Shown: positions 51,646 through 60,760 of the stretch, in pieces | How the letters are laid out: each line of letters begins with the position of its first letter | Position numbering within the stretch: position 1 is the first letter of the stretch | NCBI GenBank assembly: GCA_002151545.1 | Contig: CP021237.1 | Span: 6,118,067-6,182,066 of the forward strand | Direction: 5' to 3' | DNA: 64,000 nt | Source of the DNA: Sphingobacteriaceae bacterium GW460-11-11-14-LB5 | Lineage (GTDB): Bacteria > Bacteroidota > Bacteroidia > Sphingobacteriales > Sphingobacteriaceae | Notes under the pieces: generated by a model | Databases searched by the model: none | What the model saw: the letters and a program-made list of their open reading frames with translations, nothing else | Told to the model about the DNA's origin: nothing | Translations under genes and position numbers: made by a program

Positions 51646-52656
51646 ATGAGCAATAAGGGAATTTTACTGGTAAATTTAGGAACACCTGACAGTCCGGCAA
51701 CGGCTGATGTAAGAAAATATTTAGATCAATTTTTGATGGATGAACGGGTAATCGATATTCCTAAACTCAACAGAACATTATTAGTTAAAGGTATTATTGT
51801 TCCATTCCGTAGTCCTAAAACTGCTAAGCTATATAAAGAAATCTGGAATGAAAATGGTTCGCCACTATTGTATTACAGCAGGTTGCAGGCTAAAATGCTT
51901 CAGGAAAGATTAGGTAGCGATTACCATGTAGAATTAGCCATGCGTTACCAAAGCCCTTCAATAGAATCGGCATTGGCAAATTTAAAGGCAGGCCTGGTAG
52001 AAAGTATACAGGTCATCCCGATGTTCCCTCAATATGCTTCTGCCAGTACCGGTTCGGTAATGCAGCTGGTGATGGAACTGGTGAGCAAGTGGCCAACGGT
52101 TCCGCCAATTTCGTTTGTTAACTCATTCCACGATAACGAATTGATGATTAAAGTTTTTGCAGAAAATGCTAAAAAGCATCATGTAGAAAGTTATGATCAC
52201 GTCTTGTTCAGCTTCCATGGATTACCTGAGCGTCAACTGTTAAAATGCGATCACACCGGAAGTTACTGCTTAAAAAGCGCCGATTGCTGCCAGACATTAA
52301 ACGATACCAATAAATTCTGTTATTCTGCACAAGGGCATGATACCGCAAGGTTAATCGCCAAAGAATTAAACTTATCGAAAGATCAATATACCGTTTGTTT
52401 TCAATCGCGTTTAGGTAAAGAACCATGGGTACAGCCTTATACCACTGATGTGTTGAAGAAACTGGCTGCCGAAGGTAAAAAACGCCTTTTGGTTTTTAGT
52501 CCGGCTTTTGTGGCCGATTGTCTGGAAACACTTTACGAAATCACGGTAGAGTACCACGAAGAGTTTAAAGCTTTGGGTGGAGACCATGTTCAGTTGGTAG
52601 AAAGTTTAAATGATAGTCCGGTGTTTATCGAGGCTTTGGCCGGAATGGTTAAATAG
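51646..52656 (+). CDS. hemH: Ferrochelatase
   Basis: HemH inserts iron(II) into protoporphyrin IX, the last step of heme synthesis by this route. The 336 residues carry the catalytic H191 in SFHGLPE and the later VFSPAFVADCLETLYEI with the conserved acid. The cysteine-rich loop CDHTGSYCLKSADCC (201-215) may bind an Fe-S cluster, as known in other ferrochelatases. The substrate loop GTPDSPATADVRKYL is near the N-terminus. The gluconokinase gene follows by 6 bp. The call is certain. Confidence 0.96.
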   Translation: MSNKGILLVNLGTPDSPATADVRKYLDQFLMDERVIDIPKLNRTLLVKGIIVPFRSPKTAKLYKEIWNENGSPLLYYSRLQAKMLQERLGSDYHVELAMRYQSPSIESALANLKAGLVESIQVIPMFPQYASASTGSVMQLVMELVSKWPTVPPISFVNSFHDNELMIKVFAENAKKHHVESYDHVLFSFHGLPERQLLKCDHTGSYCLKSADCCQTLNDTNKFCYSAQGHDTARLIAKELNLSKDQYTVCFQSRLGKEPWVQPYTTDVLKKLAAEGKKRLLVFSPAFVADCLETLYEITVEYHEEFKALGGDHVQLVESLNDSPVFIEALAGMVK

Positions 52657-52662
52657 TTTAAT

Positions 52663-53169
52663 ATGGCGGGTTTTATCATTTTAATGGGTGTTTCGGGAAG
52701 TGGTAAAACCGTCATTGGAAAAGCTTTGGCGCCAAAAATAAATGCCGAATTTATCGATGGTGATAATCTCCATTCACAGCGGAATGTAGATAAAATGGCT
52801 GCCGGAATTCCGTTAACAGATGCCGATCGTTTAGATTGGCTGCAGCTGATTGCGAAAGTTGGCCGCGAACATGTTGCCCATGGTACAAGCTGTATTATTG
52901 CCTGTTCTGCACTGAAAAAATCATATCGCAATCTATTAAGAAATGATAATCCGTCAATTCGGTTCGTTTACCTGCAAGGAAGTTTCGGTTTAATCCACGA
53001 TCGGATTGCTAAACGTTCTCATCAATATATGCCCGCTAGTTTATTGAAAAGCCAGTTTGAAACCTTAGAAGAACCACTGGCAGATGAAGGGGATGTCGTA
53101 ACGGTCTTAATCGATCAAAGCATTCCTGAGATCGTTAATGAAATTGTTAAGGCTGATCTGATTTCGTAA
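52663..53169 (+). CDS. gntK: Gluconokinase
   Basis: Gluconokinase makes 6-phosphogluconate from gluconate and ATP. The 168 residues show the P-loop GVSGSGKT (about 9-16) and the family blocks FIDGDNLHSQRNVDKMAAG, GIPLTDADRLDWL, CSALKKSYRNLLR and MPASLLKSQFETLEEP. The length is normal. It starts 6 bp behind hemH and overlaps the 3' end of waaA on the other strand by 23 bp. A gluconate importer is not nearby. Confidence 0.93.
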   Translation: MAGFIILMGVSGSGKTVIGKALAPKINAEFIDGDNLHSQRNVDKMAAGIPLTDADRLDWLQLIAKVGREHVAHGTSCIIACSALKKSYRNLLRNDNPSIRFVYLQGSFGLIHDRIAKRSHQYMPASLLKSQFETLEEPLADEGDVVTVLIDQSIPEIVNEIVKADLIS

Positions 53170-54379
53170 TCATCGAAATAATCTGATCGGTTGCACCTTT
53201 TTTATCCACAACATATCTTTTAGCCTGGTCGGCAGCATTTTTATTTTCAATAAAGCCTTCAAAAGCCCTGATCAATTCCTCAACAGAAGAAATACTTTTA
53301 GCTGCACCTATGGCAATTAAATCTTTCGCTTCCTGAAATTTATCGTATTTCGGTCCGAAAATTACAGGTAATCCAAAAGCTGCGGCTTCTAAAGTGTTGT
53401 GTATCCCCGTCCCGAAACCACCACCTATATAGGCTACTTTTCCATATTGGTATAGAGAAGACAACATGCCGATGTTATCGATGATGAGCGTTTGGTGTTT
53501 AGCGTTTAGCGTTTGATCAGACGAACTAAAAACTGAAAACCGTAAACTGTTAATTGAAAACTGTTTCTCGATACTCTCAATATGGCTTTCATGGATCTCG
53601 TGTGGGGCAATGATAAACTTCCAGTTGGGGTATTTTTCAGGCAAAGCCGATAATATTTTTTCATCTTCAGGCCAGGTACTTCCGCAAATTAAAGTAGGGG
53701 AGTTGCCAATAAAACTTTCGATCAGGCTAAGCTGTTTGGGCGATTGAGCATTTTCATAAACACGGTCGAAACGCGTATCGCCGTTTATCGTTACATTATT
53801 TAATCCGATTGATTTTAAAAGATTTTCGCTTTCTTTATTTTGTACGAAAAAGTAAGTAACAGATTTTAAAATATTGCGGTAAAAGCCACCATACCATTTA
53901 AAAAAAGCCTGGTTTTCTCTGAAAATTCCAGAAATCACATATAAAGGAATATGCCGATCCTTCAATTCTTTAAAATAAAAATGCCAAAATTCATATTTGG
54001 TAAAAATGGCCATTTCGGGATTAATACTTGCTATAAACCGTTTGGCATTGGCCGCCGTATCAATCGGAAGGTAAAATACATCTGCCAGGGCATAATTTTT
54101 TCTGATCTCATATCCCGAAGGAGAGAAAAAAGTAACTACAATTTTCTTCGCCGGATAAAGGTTTTTTAGTTTTTCTAAAACCGGGCGGCCTTGCTCAAAT
54201 TCGCCCAAAGAGGCAAAATGAAACCATATGTGTTTTTCATTCGGATTAATTTTCTGGGCAATTTGTGTATAGGTATTTTTACGGCCGTTTATAAACAGTT
54301 TAGCCTTAGGATTGAATAATGAAAATATCCTGATGAGAAAAATGTAAAGCCGAATTCCGATTATGTAAAGCAAAAGCAT
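53147..54379 (-). CDS. waaA: 3-deoxy-D-manno-octulosonic acid transferase
   Basis: WaaA (KdtA) adds Kdo to the lipid A precursor at the inner membrane. From the ATG at 54379 the protein has 410 residues, the normal length, with an N-terminal membrane anchor (MLLLYIIGIRLYIFLIRIF). The catalytic glutamate is in FASLGEFEQG. GDTRFDRVY and GGFGTGIHNTLEAAAFGLPVIFGP form the nucleotide-sugar site. A longer frame to 54496 was rejected, because the near-consensus element TATCTTGG lies about 25 bp before this ATG on the minus strand. The 3' end overlaps gntK. Confidence 0.93.
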   Translation of the reverse strand: MLLLYIIGIRLYIFLIRIFSLFNPKAKLFINGRKNTYTQIAQKINPNEKHIWFHFASLGEFEQGRPVLEKLKNLYPAKKIVVTFFSPSGYEIRKNYALADVFYLPIDTAANAKRFIASINPEMAIFTKYEFWHFYFKELKDRHIPLYVISGIFRENQAFFKWYGGFYRNILKSVTYFFVQNKESENLLKSIGLNNVTINGDTRFDRVYENAQSPKQLSLIESFIGNSPTLICGSTWPEDEKILSALPEKYPNWKFIIAPHEIHESHIESIEKQFSINSLRFSVFSSSDQTLNAKHQTLIIDNIGMLSSLYQYGKVAYIGGGFGTGIHNTLEAAAFGLPVIFGPKYDKFQEAKDLIAIGAAKSISSVEELIRAFEGFIENKNAADQAKRYVVDKKGATDQIISMITKSDQP

Positions 54380-54540
54380 TAGTGTAATTTCATATCTTCG
54401 TGCCAAGATAAAACGAATATATTTAAAAAGCTTAAAAATATATGGAGACCTCACGATTGGCCTATCATTCAGTATAATAAAAAGACAAGCCATCATGCTC
54501 CATAGCAGCTAAAAATAAAGCTAAAAGTAAATTATAACAG

Positions 54541-55854
54541 ATGAAGATAGCCGTTATTGGTACCGGATACGTAGGTTTAGTTACCGGAACCTGTTTAGCA
54601 GAAACAGGAAATGATGTAATATGTGTTGACATTAATGAAGCGAAGGTAAAAAAAATGCAGGCTGGCGAAGTGCCGATTTACGAGCCTGGTTTAGATCTTT
54701 TGTTCCATAGAAATATAGAACAGGAAAGGTTAACTTTTACTACAAATCTGGCAGATGCCGTAAAAGATGCGCAAATTATTTTTATGGCTTTGCCAACGCC
54801 TCCTGGTGGAGATGGTGCTGCCGATCTTTCTTATATTTTAGGTGCTGCAAAAGATATTTCCAAACTGATTACTGAATATAAGGTGATCGTAAATAAATCA
54901 ACTGTTCCGGTTGGAACGGCAGATAAGGTAAAGGCTGTTTTTGCCGAAAATACCTCAGTTGAAGTGGATGTAGTTTCGAACCCGGAGTTTTTAAGAGAAG
55001 GGGTAGCTGTTGATGACTTTATGAAACCTGACCGCGTTGTGTTAGGAACTAAAAGCGAAAAAGCGAAGAAGTTAATGACTGAATTATATGGTCCTTATGT
55101 ACGTCAGGGGAATCCAATTCTTTTTATGGATGAGCGTTCTTCTGAACTGACCAAATATGCAGCAAACTCTTTCCTTGCCACCAAAATTACCTTTATGAAT
55201 GAGGTTGCCAACCTTTGCGAACTGGTAGGTGCTGATGTTGATTCGGTAAGAAGAGGCATAGGTTCTGACGACCGTATCGGTAAACGTTTCCTTTTTCCGG
55301 GCGTAGGTTACGGCGGTTCCTGTTTTCCGAAAGATGTTCAGGCTTTGGTAAAATCATCTGATGATTATGCTTACGATTTTCAGATCCTGAAATCGGTAAT
55401 GGAGGTTAACGAAAGACAAAAAACCATCCTTGTTGATAAGGTGTTGAAATATTATAAAGGTGATATAAAAGGCAAACATTTTGCACTTTGGGGTTTGGCT
55501 TTTAAACCAGAAACCGACGATATCCGTGAGGCACCGGCCTTATATATTATCGATGCACTGGTTAAGAATGGTGCTACCGTTACCGTATTCGATCCGGAAG
55601 CGATGACCAATGTTAAAAATGTTATTGGCGATCAGGTAAATTATGCTAAAAACCAGTACGAAGCTTTGGAAGGTGCTGATGCACTGTTGATTGCGACGGA
55701 GTGGTCGGTTTTCCGTAATCCTGATTTTGAAAAAATTGATAACATTTTAAAAAATAAAGTGGTTTTCGACGGTCGAAATTTGTACGATTTGCAAAAAATG
55801 ATCGATCTTGGCTATTATTATAACAGCATAGGTAGAAAACTATTAACCCCCTAG
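54541..55854 (+). CDS. ugd: UDP-glucose 6-dehydrogenase
   Basis: Ugd oxidises UDP-glucose to UDP-glucuronate with two NAD in the cytosol. The 437 residues have the NAD site IGTGYVGLVTGTCLA (about 6-20), the middle segment NPEFLREGVAVDDF, and the catalytic cysteine C261 in GYGGSCFPKD, followed by ALWGLAFKPETDDIREAP. The protein's last codons and stop lie in a palindromic repeat (55845-55868). The product feeds Uxs, the next gene. The call is certain. Confidence 0.96.
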   Translation: MKIAVIGTGYVGLVTGTCLAETGNDVICVDINEAKVKKMQAGEVPIYEPGLDLLFHRNIEQERLTFTTNLADAVKDAQIIFMALPTPPGGDGAADLSYILGAAKDISKLITEYKVIVNKSTVPVGTADKVKAVFAENTSVEVDVVSNPEFLREGVAVDDFMKPDRVVLGTKSEKAKKLMTELYGPYVRQGNPILFMDERSSELTKYAANSFLATKITFMNEVANLCELVGADVDSVRRGIGSDDRIGKRFLFPGVGYGGSCFPKDVQALVKSSDDYAYDFQILKSVMEVNERQKTILVDKVLKYYKGDIKGKHFALWGLAFKPETDDIREAPALYIIDALVKNGATVTVFDPEAMTNVKNVIGDQVNYAKNQYEALEGADALLIATEWSVFRNPDFEKIDNILKNKVVFDGRNLYDLQKMIDLGYYYNSIGRKLLTP

Positions 55855-55959
55855 CCCCCTGAAGGGGAGACTAAGCACAATGCGCAGTTTAAGGGCGTTT
55901 TTAAAAAAAAGAATATGAACGAAAGAAAGGAAAAGTCCCCTTCAGGGGATGTAGGGGCG
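55845..55959. repeat. REP-like CCCCTGAAGGGG inverted repeat spanning the ugd/uxs junction
   Basis: The left arm AACCCCCTAGCCCCCTGAAG and following GGGGA (55845-55868) holds the last codons and stop of ugd. The right arm TCCCCTTCAGGGGATGTAGG and following GGCG (55936-55959) encodes residues 8-15 of the next protein. The arms are inverted copies, and each contains its own palindrome. Confidence 0.85.
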
Positions 55960-56943
55960 AAAAAAAGAATATTGATTACAGGTGCAGCCGGATTTTTAGG
56001 CTCACACCTTTGTGATCGTTTTGTGAAAGAGGGCTATCACGTTATCGGAATGGATAATCTGATTACGGGTGATATGGCAAATATCGAACACTTGTTCAAG
56101 CTGGAGAATTTCGAGTTTTACAATCACGATGTTTCCAAATTTGTGCATATTCCAGGCAAACTTCATTACATTTTACACTTTGCTTCACCTGCAAGTCCGA
56201 TCGATTACCTTAAAATCCCGATCCAGACACTTAAAGTAGGTTCATTAGGTACGCATAACCTTTTGGGGCTTGCCCGTAATAAAAATGCGAGGATGCTGAT
56301 TGCATCAACCTCTGAAGTTTATGGAGATCCAAATGTAAATCCTCAGCCTGAGGAATATTGGGGCAATGTAAATCCGGTTGGTCCGCGTGGGGTTTACGAC
56401 GAGGCCAAACGTTTTCAGGAAGCCATTACCATGGCCTACCATACTTTCCATGGCGTAGAAACCCGGATTGTTAGGATTTTTAATACCTACGGGCCGCGAA
56501 TGCGCCTGAATGACGGCCGTGTTTTACCTGCATTTATCGGACAGGCTTTAAGAGGCGAAGATTTAACTATATTTGGTGACGGAAGTCAGACACGTTCTTT
56601 CTGTTATGTTGATGACCTGATAGAAGGGATTTACCGTTTATTGATGAGCGATTATGCGCAGCCGGTAAACATTGGTAACCCGGATGAAATCACCATCAAG
56701 CAGTTCTGTGAGGAAATTATCAAGCTTACAGGTACCACGCAGAAAATCGTTTATAAAGAACTTCCGCAGGATGATCCTAAACAGCGCAGGCCGGATATAA
56801 CCAAAGCGAGAACGATACTGGGATGGGAGCCAAAAGTAGGCCGTGCCGAAGGATTGAAAATTACATACGAATATTTTAAATCATTGCCTGCAGAGGCTTT
56901 GGAAAAGATAGATCATAAAGATTTTACCACATTTAACCGTTAA
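55915..56943 (+). CDS. uxs: UDP-glucuronate decarboxylase (UDP-xylose synthase)
   Basis: This short-chain dehydrogenase of 342 residues turns UDP-glucuronate into UDP-xylose, with NAD bound. The NAD site is ITGAAGFLGSHLCDRF, then SPASPIDYLKIPIQTLKVG and ASTSEVYGDP. The catalytic Y161-x3-K165 is in GVYDEAKRFQEA, followed by RIFNTYGPRM. About 16 residues at the N-terminus (NERKEKSPSGDVGAKK) come from a palindromic repeat and are not usual for the family; no other start codon exists before the NAD site. It uses the product of ugd. Confidence 0.93.
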   Translation: MNERKEKSPSGDVGAKKRILITGAAGFLGSHLCDRFVKEGYHVIGMDNLITGDMANIEHLFKLENFEFYNHDVSKFVHIPGKLHYILHFASPASPIDYLKIPIQTLKVGSLGTHNLLGLARNKNARMLIASTSEVYGDPNVNPQPEEYWGNVNPVGPRGVYDEAKRFQEAITMAYHTFHGVETRIVRIFNTYGPRMRLNDGRVLPAFIGQALRGEDLTIFGDGSQTRSFCYVDDLIEGIYRLLMSDYAQPVNIGNPDEITIKQFCEEIIKLTGTTQKIVYKELPQDDPKQRRPDITKARTILGWEPKVGRAEGLKITYEYFKSLPAEALEKIDHKDFTTFNR

Positions 56944-56944
56944 A

Positions 56945-57967
56945 ATGGCAAAAATATTAGTTACCGGTGGAACAGGATACATAGGTTCGCACACCGCAGT
57001 AGAATTACACAACGCAGGTTACGAAGTTGTGATTGTAGACAACCTTTCTAACTCGAATATCAAAATTTTAACCCAGCTTCATGCCATCACTGGCAAATGG
57101 TTCGATTTTCATGAAATCGATCTGCAGGATGACAGGGCGGTTCAGGAATTTGCAGAAAACCATACCGACATTGATGGAATTATCCATTTTGCAGCATCAA
57201 AAGCTGTAGGCGAATCGGTAGAACAGCCCTTAAAATATTATAAAAACAATTTTTACGGTTTAATTAACCTGTTAACCTCGTTTAACAGAAAGATAAATTT
57301 TGTATTTTCTTCATCTTGTACCGTTTATGGACAGCCAGAAACGTTACCGGTAACTGAGGCGGCACCAGTACAGAAGGCTGAATCTCCTTATGGAAATACC
57401 AAGCAGATTGCTGAAGAAATATTAGCAGAAACAGCAGCCGTAACACCAGCGTTAAATATTATCGCTTTGCGTTATTTTAACCCGGTTGGTGCACACGAAA
57501 CTGCTTTGATTGGCGAGTTGCCAAATGGTGTGCCTGCAAACCTTGTTCCTTTCATTACGCAATCGGCAATTGGCAAACGTGGTCCGATTACCGTTTACGG
57601 TGATGATTACGATACCCCTGATGGTTCTGCTATCCGCGATTATATCCATGTGGTTGATCTGGCAAAAGCACACGTTGCTGCCATAAAAAAATTAGAAGAA
57701 GGAAACCCTAACGGTAATTACGATGTTTTCAATATCGGTACAGGTAAAGGTTCTTCTGTTTTAGAAATTATTGCAGCTTTCGAAAAAGTGAACGGAGAAA
57801 AGCTTGATTATAAAATCGGACCAAGAAGAGCAGGTGATATTGTTCAGATTTATGGCGATGTTCAAAAATCGAATAACGAACTGGGCTGGAAAGCTAATCT
57901 TGATATCAATGAGATGATGCGTTCTGCCTGGGAATGGGAAAAATACATTAAGGCTAACCCTTTTTAA
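56945..57967 (+). CDS. galE: UDP-glucose 4-epimerase
   Basis: GalE interconverts UDP-glucose and UDP-galactose with bound NAD. The 340 residues have VTGGTGYIGSHTAVEL at the N-terminus, HFAASKAVGESVEQPLKYY, the FSSSCTVYGQPETLPVTE serine segment, the catalytic Y-x3-K in SPYGNTKQIAEE, and YFNPVGAHETALIGELP. The start is 1 bp behind the uxs stop and the next gene follows without a gap, so it is in one operon. The call is certain for the family; activity on N-acetyl sugars is possible. Confidence 0.95.
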   Translation: MAKILVTGGTGYIGSHTAVELHNAGYEVVIVDNLSNSNIKILTQLHAITGKWFDFHEIDLQDDRAVQEFAENHTDIDGIIHFAASKAVGESVEQPLKYYKNNFYGLINLLTSFNRKINFVFSSSCTVYGQPETLPVTEAAPVQKAESPYGNTKQIAEEILAETAAVTPALNIIALRYFNPVGAHETALIGELPNGVPANLVPFITQSAIGKRGPITVYGDDYDTPDGSAIRDYIHVVDLAKAHVAAIKKLEEGNPNGNYDVFNIGTGKGSSVLEIIAAFEKVNGEKLDYKIGPRRAGDIVQIYGDVQKSNNELGWKANLDINEMMRSAWEWEKYIKANPF

Positions 57968-58525
57968 ATGAAATTATCGGAGCACAAAGATTTAAAAACT
58001 GCCATAACAGAATTGCCTGTTAAAGAAAAAGACAAGCTATTGCTGCGTTTGGTGGCTAAAGATAAAGTGCTTACCGAACATCTTCATTACAAATTGTTAG
58101 AAGATGCCACCGATTTAGATGATCGGAAAGAAAGGATTAAAGCTGATGTGGAAGAACAGGTGCTGGAACTGAAAAAACTAAATGCTAAAGAAGCTTTGGT
58201 AAAAGTTCGGAAGATGATCACCTCGGTTAACCATTTTTATAAAGTAACAAAAGATCCGGTTGGCGAGGTAGAACTAAAATTGTTTATCCTCAATGCCATC
58301 CCTTTTGATTATAAGAAATCAATTTTTGGTTACCGCGATTTTATGATGCTTTTTAGTATTTTTTACTTAAAAACTGTCGCGGTAACCTTAAATAAATTCA
58401 AAAAACTACACGAAGACCTGCAGTTCGATTTAAGCGAAGACTTAAATAATTTGTTAGCTAAAATCTATTCTTCTAAATTAGCAGGCGCAGCAGAGGCAAG
58501 CAATTTGCCCAAAGAGATCAGTTAA
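57968..58525 (+). CDS. Conserved protein of unknown function, mostly helical
   Basis: The 185-residue protein has no signal peptide and looks almost fully helical, with many charged residues (IKADVEEQVLELKKLNAKEA) and one more hydrophobic helix pair (DFMMLFSIFYLKTVAVTLNKF). It starts directly behind galE and is followed by the PHP phosphatase gene 17 bp later. A link to surface sugars is suggested only by position. No family was recognised. Confidence 0.7.
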   Translation: MKLSEHKDLKTAITELPVKEKDKLLLRLVAKDKVLTEHLHYKLLEDATDLDDRKERIKADVEEQVLELKKLNAKEALVKVRKMITSVNHFYKVTKDPVGEVELKLFILNAIPFDYKKSIFGYRDFMMLFSIFYLKTVAVTLNKFKKLHEDLQFDLSEDLNNLLAKIYSSKLAGAAEASNLPKEIS

Positions 58526-58542
58526 AGTTATGACCTACCATT

Positions 58543-59280
58543 ATGTTCGGATTATTTAAAAAGAAAAAAATAGCACCCGAATTTAATTTCTCCGGTATTG
58601 GAACAGATATGCACTCGCACATTATTCCAGGGATTGATGACGGCGCGCAAACGCTTAAAGATTCTTTCCTTTTGGCCAAAAAATTTAAAGCTTTAGGTTA
58701 TAAGAAACTGATTGCCACACCACACATCATGGCCGATTATTTTCGAAATACACCCGATACCATTAACCGTGGTCTGGATACCTTGCGAAAAGGCTTGCAG
58801 GAAATTGAACTGGATCTCGAAGTTGATGCCGCTGCCGAATATTACCTGGATGAAACCTTAGAGAAAAAAATCAGACAAAAAGAGGTGTTAACTTTTGGAA
58901 ATAATTATCTTTTGTTTGAATTATCTTATATCAATGCACCTCAGAACCTGATCGATTTTATAAAGATGATGCAGGATGCCGGATACAAGCCTGTTCTGGC
59001 CCACCCTGAGCGGTATCCCTATTACTACAATGCTTTCGAAAGCTATCACCAGATTAGAGAAACTGGTTGCCTGTTGCAAATGAACGGTATTGCTTTAACC
59101 GGTTATTATGGTGCTGGGGCAAAAAAAGTAGCAGGAGAAATGGTGGAAAACCATATGGTCGATTTTATAGGCAGCGATATGCATCATTTAAAGCATGCTG
59201 AAGCACTCGAAGATAGCCTTAGCACACCATTAATGCAACAATTGCTTACGCAACATCAGCTTATTAATGCGTTGCTTTAA
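58543..59280 (+). CDS. PHP-family tyrosine-protein phosphatase (CpsB/YwqE-like)
   Basis: This metal-dependent phosphatase of 245 residues removes phosphate from tyrosine kinases that control capsule and exopolysaccharide export. The PHP motifs are DMHSHIIPGIDDG (H24, H26, D32/D33), KKLIATPHIMAD, LFELSY, VLAHPERYPYY and FIGSDMHHLKHA. It closes the UDP-sugar operon, which fits control of polysaccharide synthesis, but no Wzc-type kinase is in the window. Substrate proteins are inferred. Confidence 0.9.
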   Translation: MFGLFKKKKIAPEFNFSGIGTDMHSHIIPGIDDGAQTLKDSFLLAKKFKALGYKKLIATPHIMADYFRNTPDTINRGLDTLRKGLQEIELDLEVDAAAEYYLDETLEKKIRQKEVLTFGNNYLLFELSYINAPQNLIDFIKMMQDAGYKPVLAHPERYPYYYNAFESYHQIRETGCLLQMNGIALTGYYGAGAKKVAGEMVENHMVDFIGSDMHHLKHAEALEDSLSTPLMQQLLTQHQLINALL

Positions 59281-59284
59281 ATTG

Positions 59285-59366
59285 GGTTAACTGTTTAAAT
59301 TGGTTAATCGGTTAATTGTATAGAGCCTCCAGCAGTTAACCAGTTTAAACAATTAACCGATTTAAC
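59285..59366. repeat. GGTTAACTG-type inverted repeat between convergent genes
   Basis: The first 22 bp (59285-59306) equal the arm at 30584-30605. A diverged inverted copy (TTAACCAGTTTAAACAATTA near 59336) follows, so the spacer can form a long hairpin between the phosphatase gene and the permease gene. Confidence 0.85.
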
Positions 59367-59367
59367 A

Positions 59368-60597
59368 TTACTCATATCTCAATGCCTCCACAGGATCTAG
59401 CTTTGATGCTTTTTTAGCAGGATAATATCCCGACAGAATTCCTACAAATACACATAATACAAAACCGCCGATAATAAATAGCCATGGGATCAAGAAGGCA
59501 CCACCCATAGCGAGGGAGATCAGGTTGCCTAAAACTATTCCCAGAAAAATACCCAGGGCACCACCCATTAAACAGATTACGACTGCTTCAATTAAAAACT
59601 GGTGACGAATTACCTTTGGGTTTGCGCCGATCGCTTTACGGATACCAATTTCGCGTGTACGTTCGGTAACGGAAACCAGCATGATATTCATTAAGCCAAT
59701 GGAGGCGCCAATCAGGGTAATAATTCCAATAGCAACCCCACCAATAGCCACAAAGGCCAGATTTTCGAATAATGTTTGCGCAATGGCATCACTCTTGGTA
59801 ATCTCGAAATTATTGGTTTCGTTCACCTTTACCTTGCGGATATTTCTGAATAGCGCAGTAGATTCGCCAATAATGTTTTCCTGCATCTCGTTGCTAGGCA
59901 CCATTACGGTGATGGTGTAAGATGGATTGGCATTGGCGTTAATTTGCTTGGCTTTTAGCAAAGGCACATAGACCGCCCTGTCGCCGCTAAAGCCCATACT
60001 CGAGCCTTTTTTCTCTAATATGCCAACAATTTTAAAACGGTTATTACCTACATTAATCAGTTTATCCAGGGGATCTGAATCTTTGAACAATTTTTCAACC
60101 ACTTCACCCCCAACAATACAAACGTTGCTCCCGAGTTGGATTTCGGAAACACTAAAATTTCTTCCTTGTGATAAATTTAGACCTTGCGAGGCTAAACCGT
60201 TTTCATCTATACCCTGAACGTTAATGTTTGGATTTGTTTTTAAACTGCCGTATTTGATGGTAGAACCTCCACTGGCAAATACACTTACCGCAACGGTTGC
60301 AGGGGTATTCAGGCTATCTTTAAACTTAACGGCATCTTCATAGCGGATGGCTTTAAAAGGTTTTGGCCGTTTACCATTTCCAATTCTAATCCCCGTGCCG
60401 CGGTTTCTGATGGTAAAAGAGTTGGCGCCCATGCTACTAAAAGCATCGGTCATACTTTTCTTTACAGCATCCAGAGTGGTTAAAATCCCAACCAAAGCCA
60501 TTAAACCTATGGCAATAATTAAGGCGGTAAGCATAGTACGCAAGCGGTTCGCTTTAATAGATTCTAATGCCAGTCTGATGTTTTCTCTGTAATTCAT
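59368..60597 (-). CDS. ABC transporter permease, MacB/FtsX type
   Basis: The 409-residue protein has the MacB layout. One span lies near the N-terminus (MLTALIIAIGLMALVGILTTLDAV), a large periplasmic domain covers about 45-270, and three spans follow, with SVTERTREIGIRKAIGA before them and YYPAKKASKLDPVEALRYE at the end. Such permeases work with a MacB-type ATPase in efflux or lipoprotein-type export, without moving substrate through the membrane themselves. No ATPase or MacA gene is adjacent, although they may be upstream of the window's other strand neighbours. Substrate unknown. Confidence 0.9.
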   Translation of the reverse strand: MNYRENIRLALESIKANRLRTMLTALIIAIGLMALVGILTTLDAVKKSMTDAFSSMGANSFTIRNRGTGIRIGNGKRPKPFKAIRYEDAVKFKDSLNTPATVAVSVFASGGSTIKYGSLKTNPNINVQGIDENGLASQGLNLSQGRNFSVSEIQLGSNVCIVGGEVVEKLFKDSDPLDKLINVGNNRFKIVGILEKKGSSMGFSGDRAVYVPLLKAKQINANANPSYTITVMVPSNEMQENIIGESTALFRNIRKVKVNETNNFEITKSDAIAQTLFENLAFVAIGGVAIGIITLIGASIGLMNIMLVSVTERTREIGIRKAIGANPKVIRHQFLIEAVVICLMGGALGIFLGIVLGNLISLAMGGAFLIPWLFIIGGFVLCVFVGILSGYYPAKKASKLDPVEALRYE

Positions 60598-60701
60598 TTA
60601 TTGTAAGTATCAAGTATCGGATCAAGTATTGAGTATCAAGTATTAAGATGGATTAACCTTATACCCTATACCTTTTGCCTTCAACCTCTATGGGTAAAAA
60701 T

Positions 60702-60733
60702 AAAAAAAGTCCCGATGTTTAGACAAGGGGACT
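60702..60733 (-). terminator. Terminator of the IscA-type gene (minus strand)
   Basis: On the minus strand AGTCCC and GGGACT pair around a 20-nt loop, followed by seven T. The stem is short, so confidence is moderate. A TATCAAGTAT-type low-complexity spacer lies further on (60603-60646). Confidence 0.55.
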
Positions 60734-60760
60734 GCACTATATGTTACAATAATATTTTAT

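Noticed and set aside
53202..53210. DnaA box TTATCCACA as another origin signal
   Set aside because: It is single, lies inside the waaA coding sequence, and no second box is nearby.
54380..54496. 39-residue N-terminal extension of WaaA
   Set aside because: A promoter-like element falls inside it, and the family usually starts at the membrane anchor.
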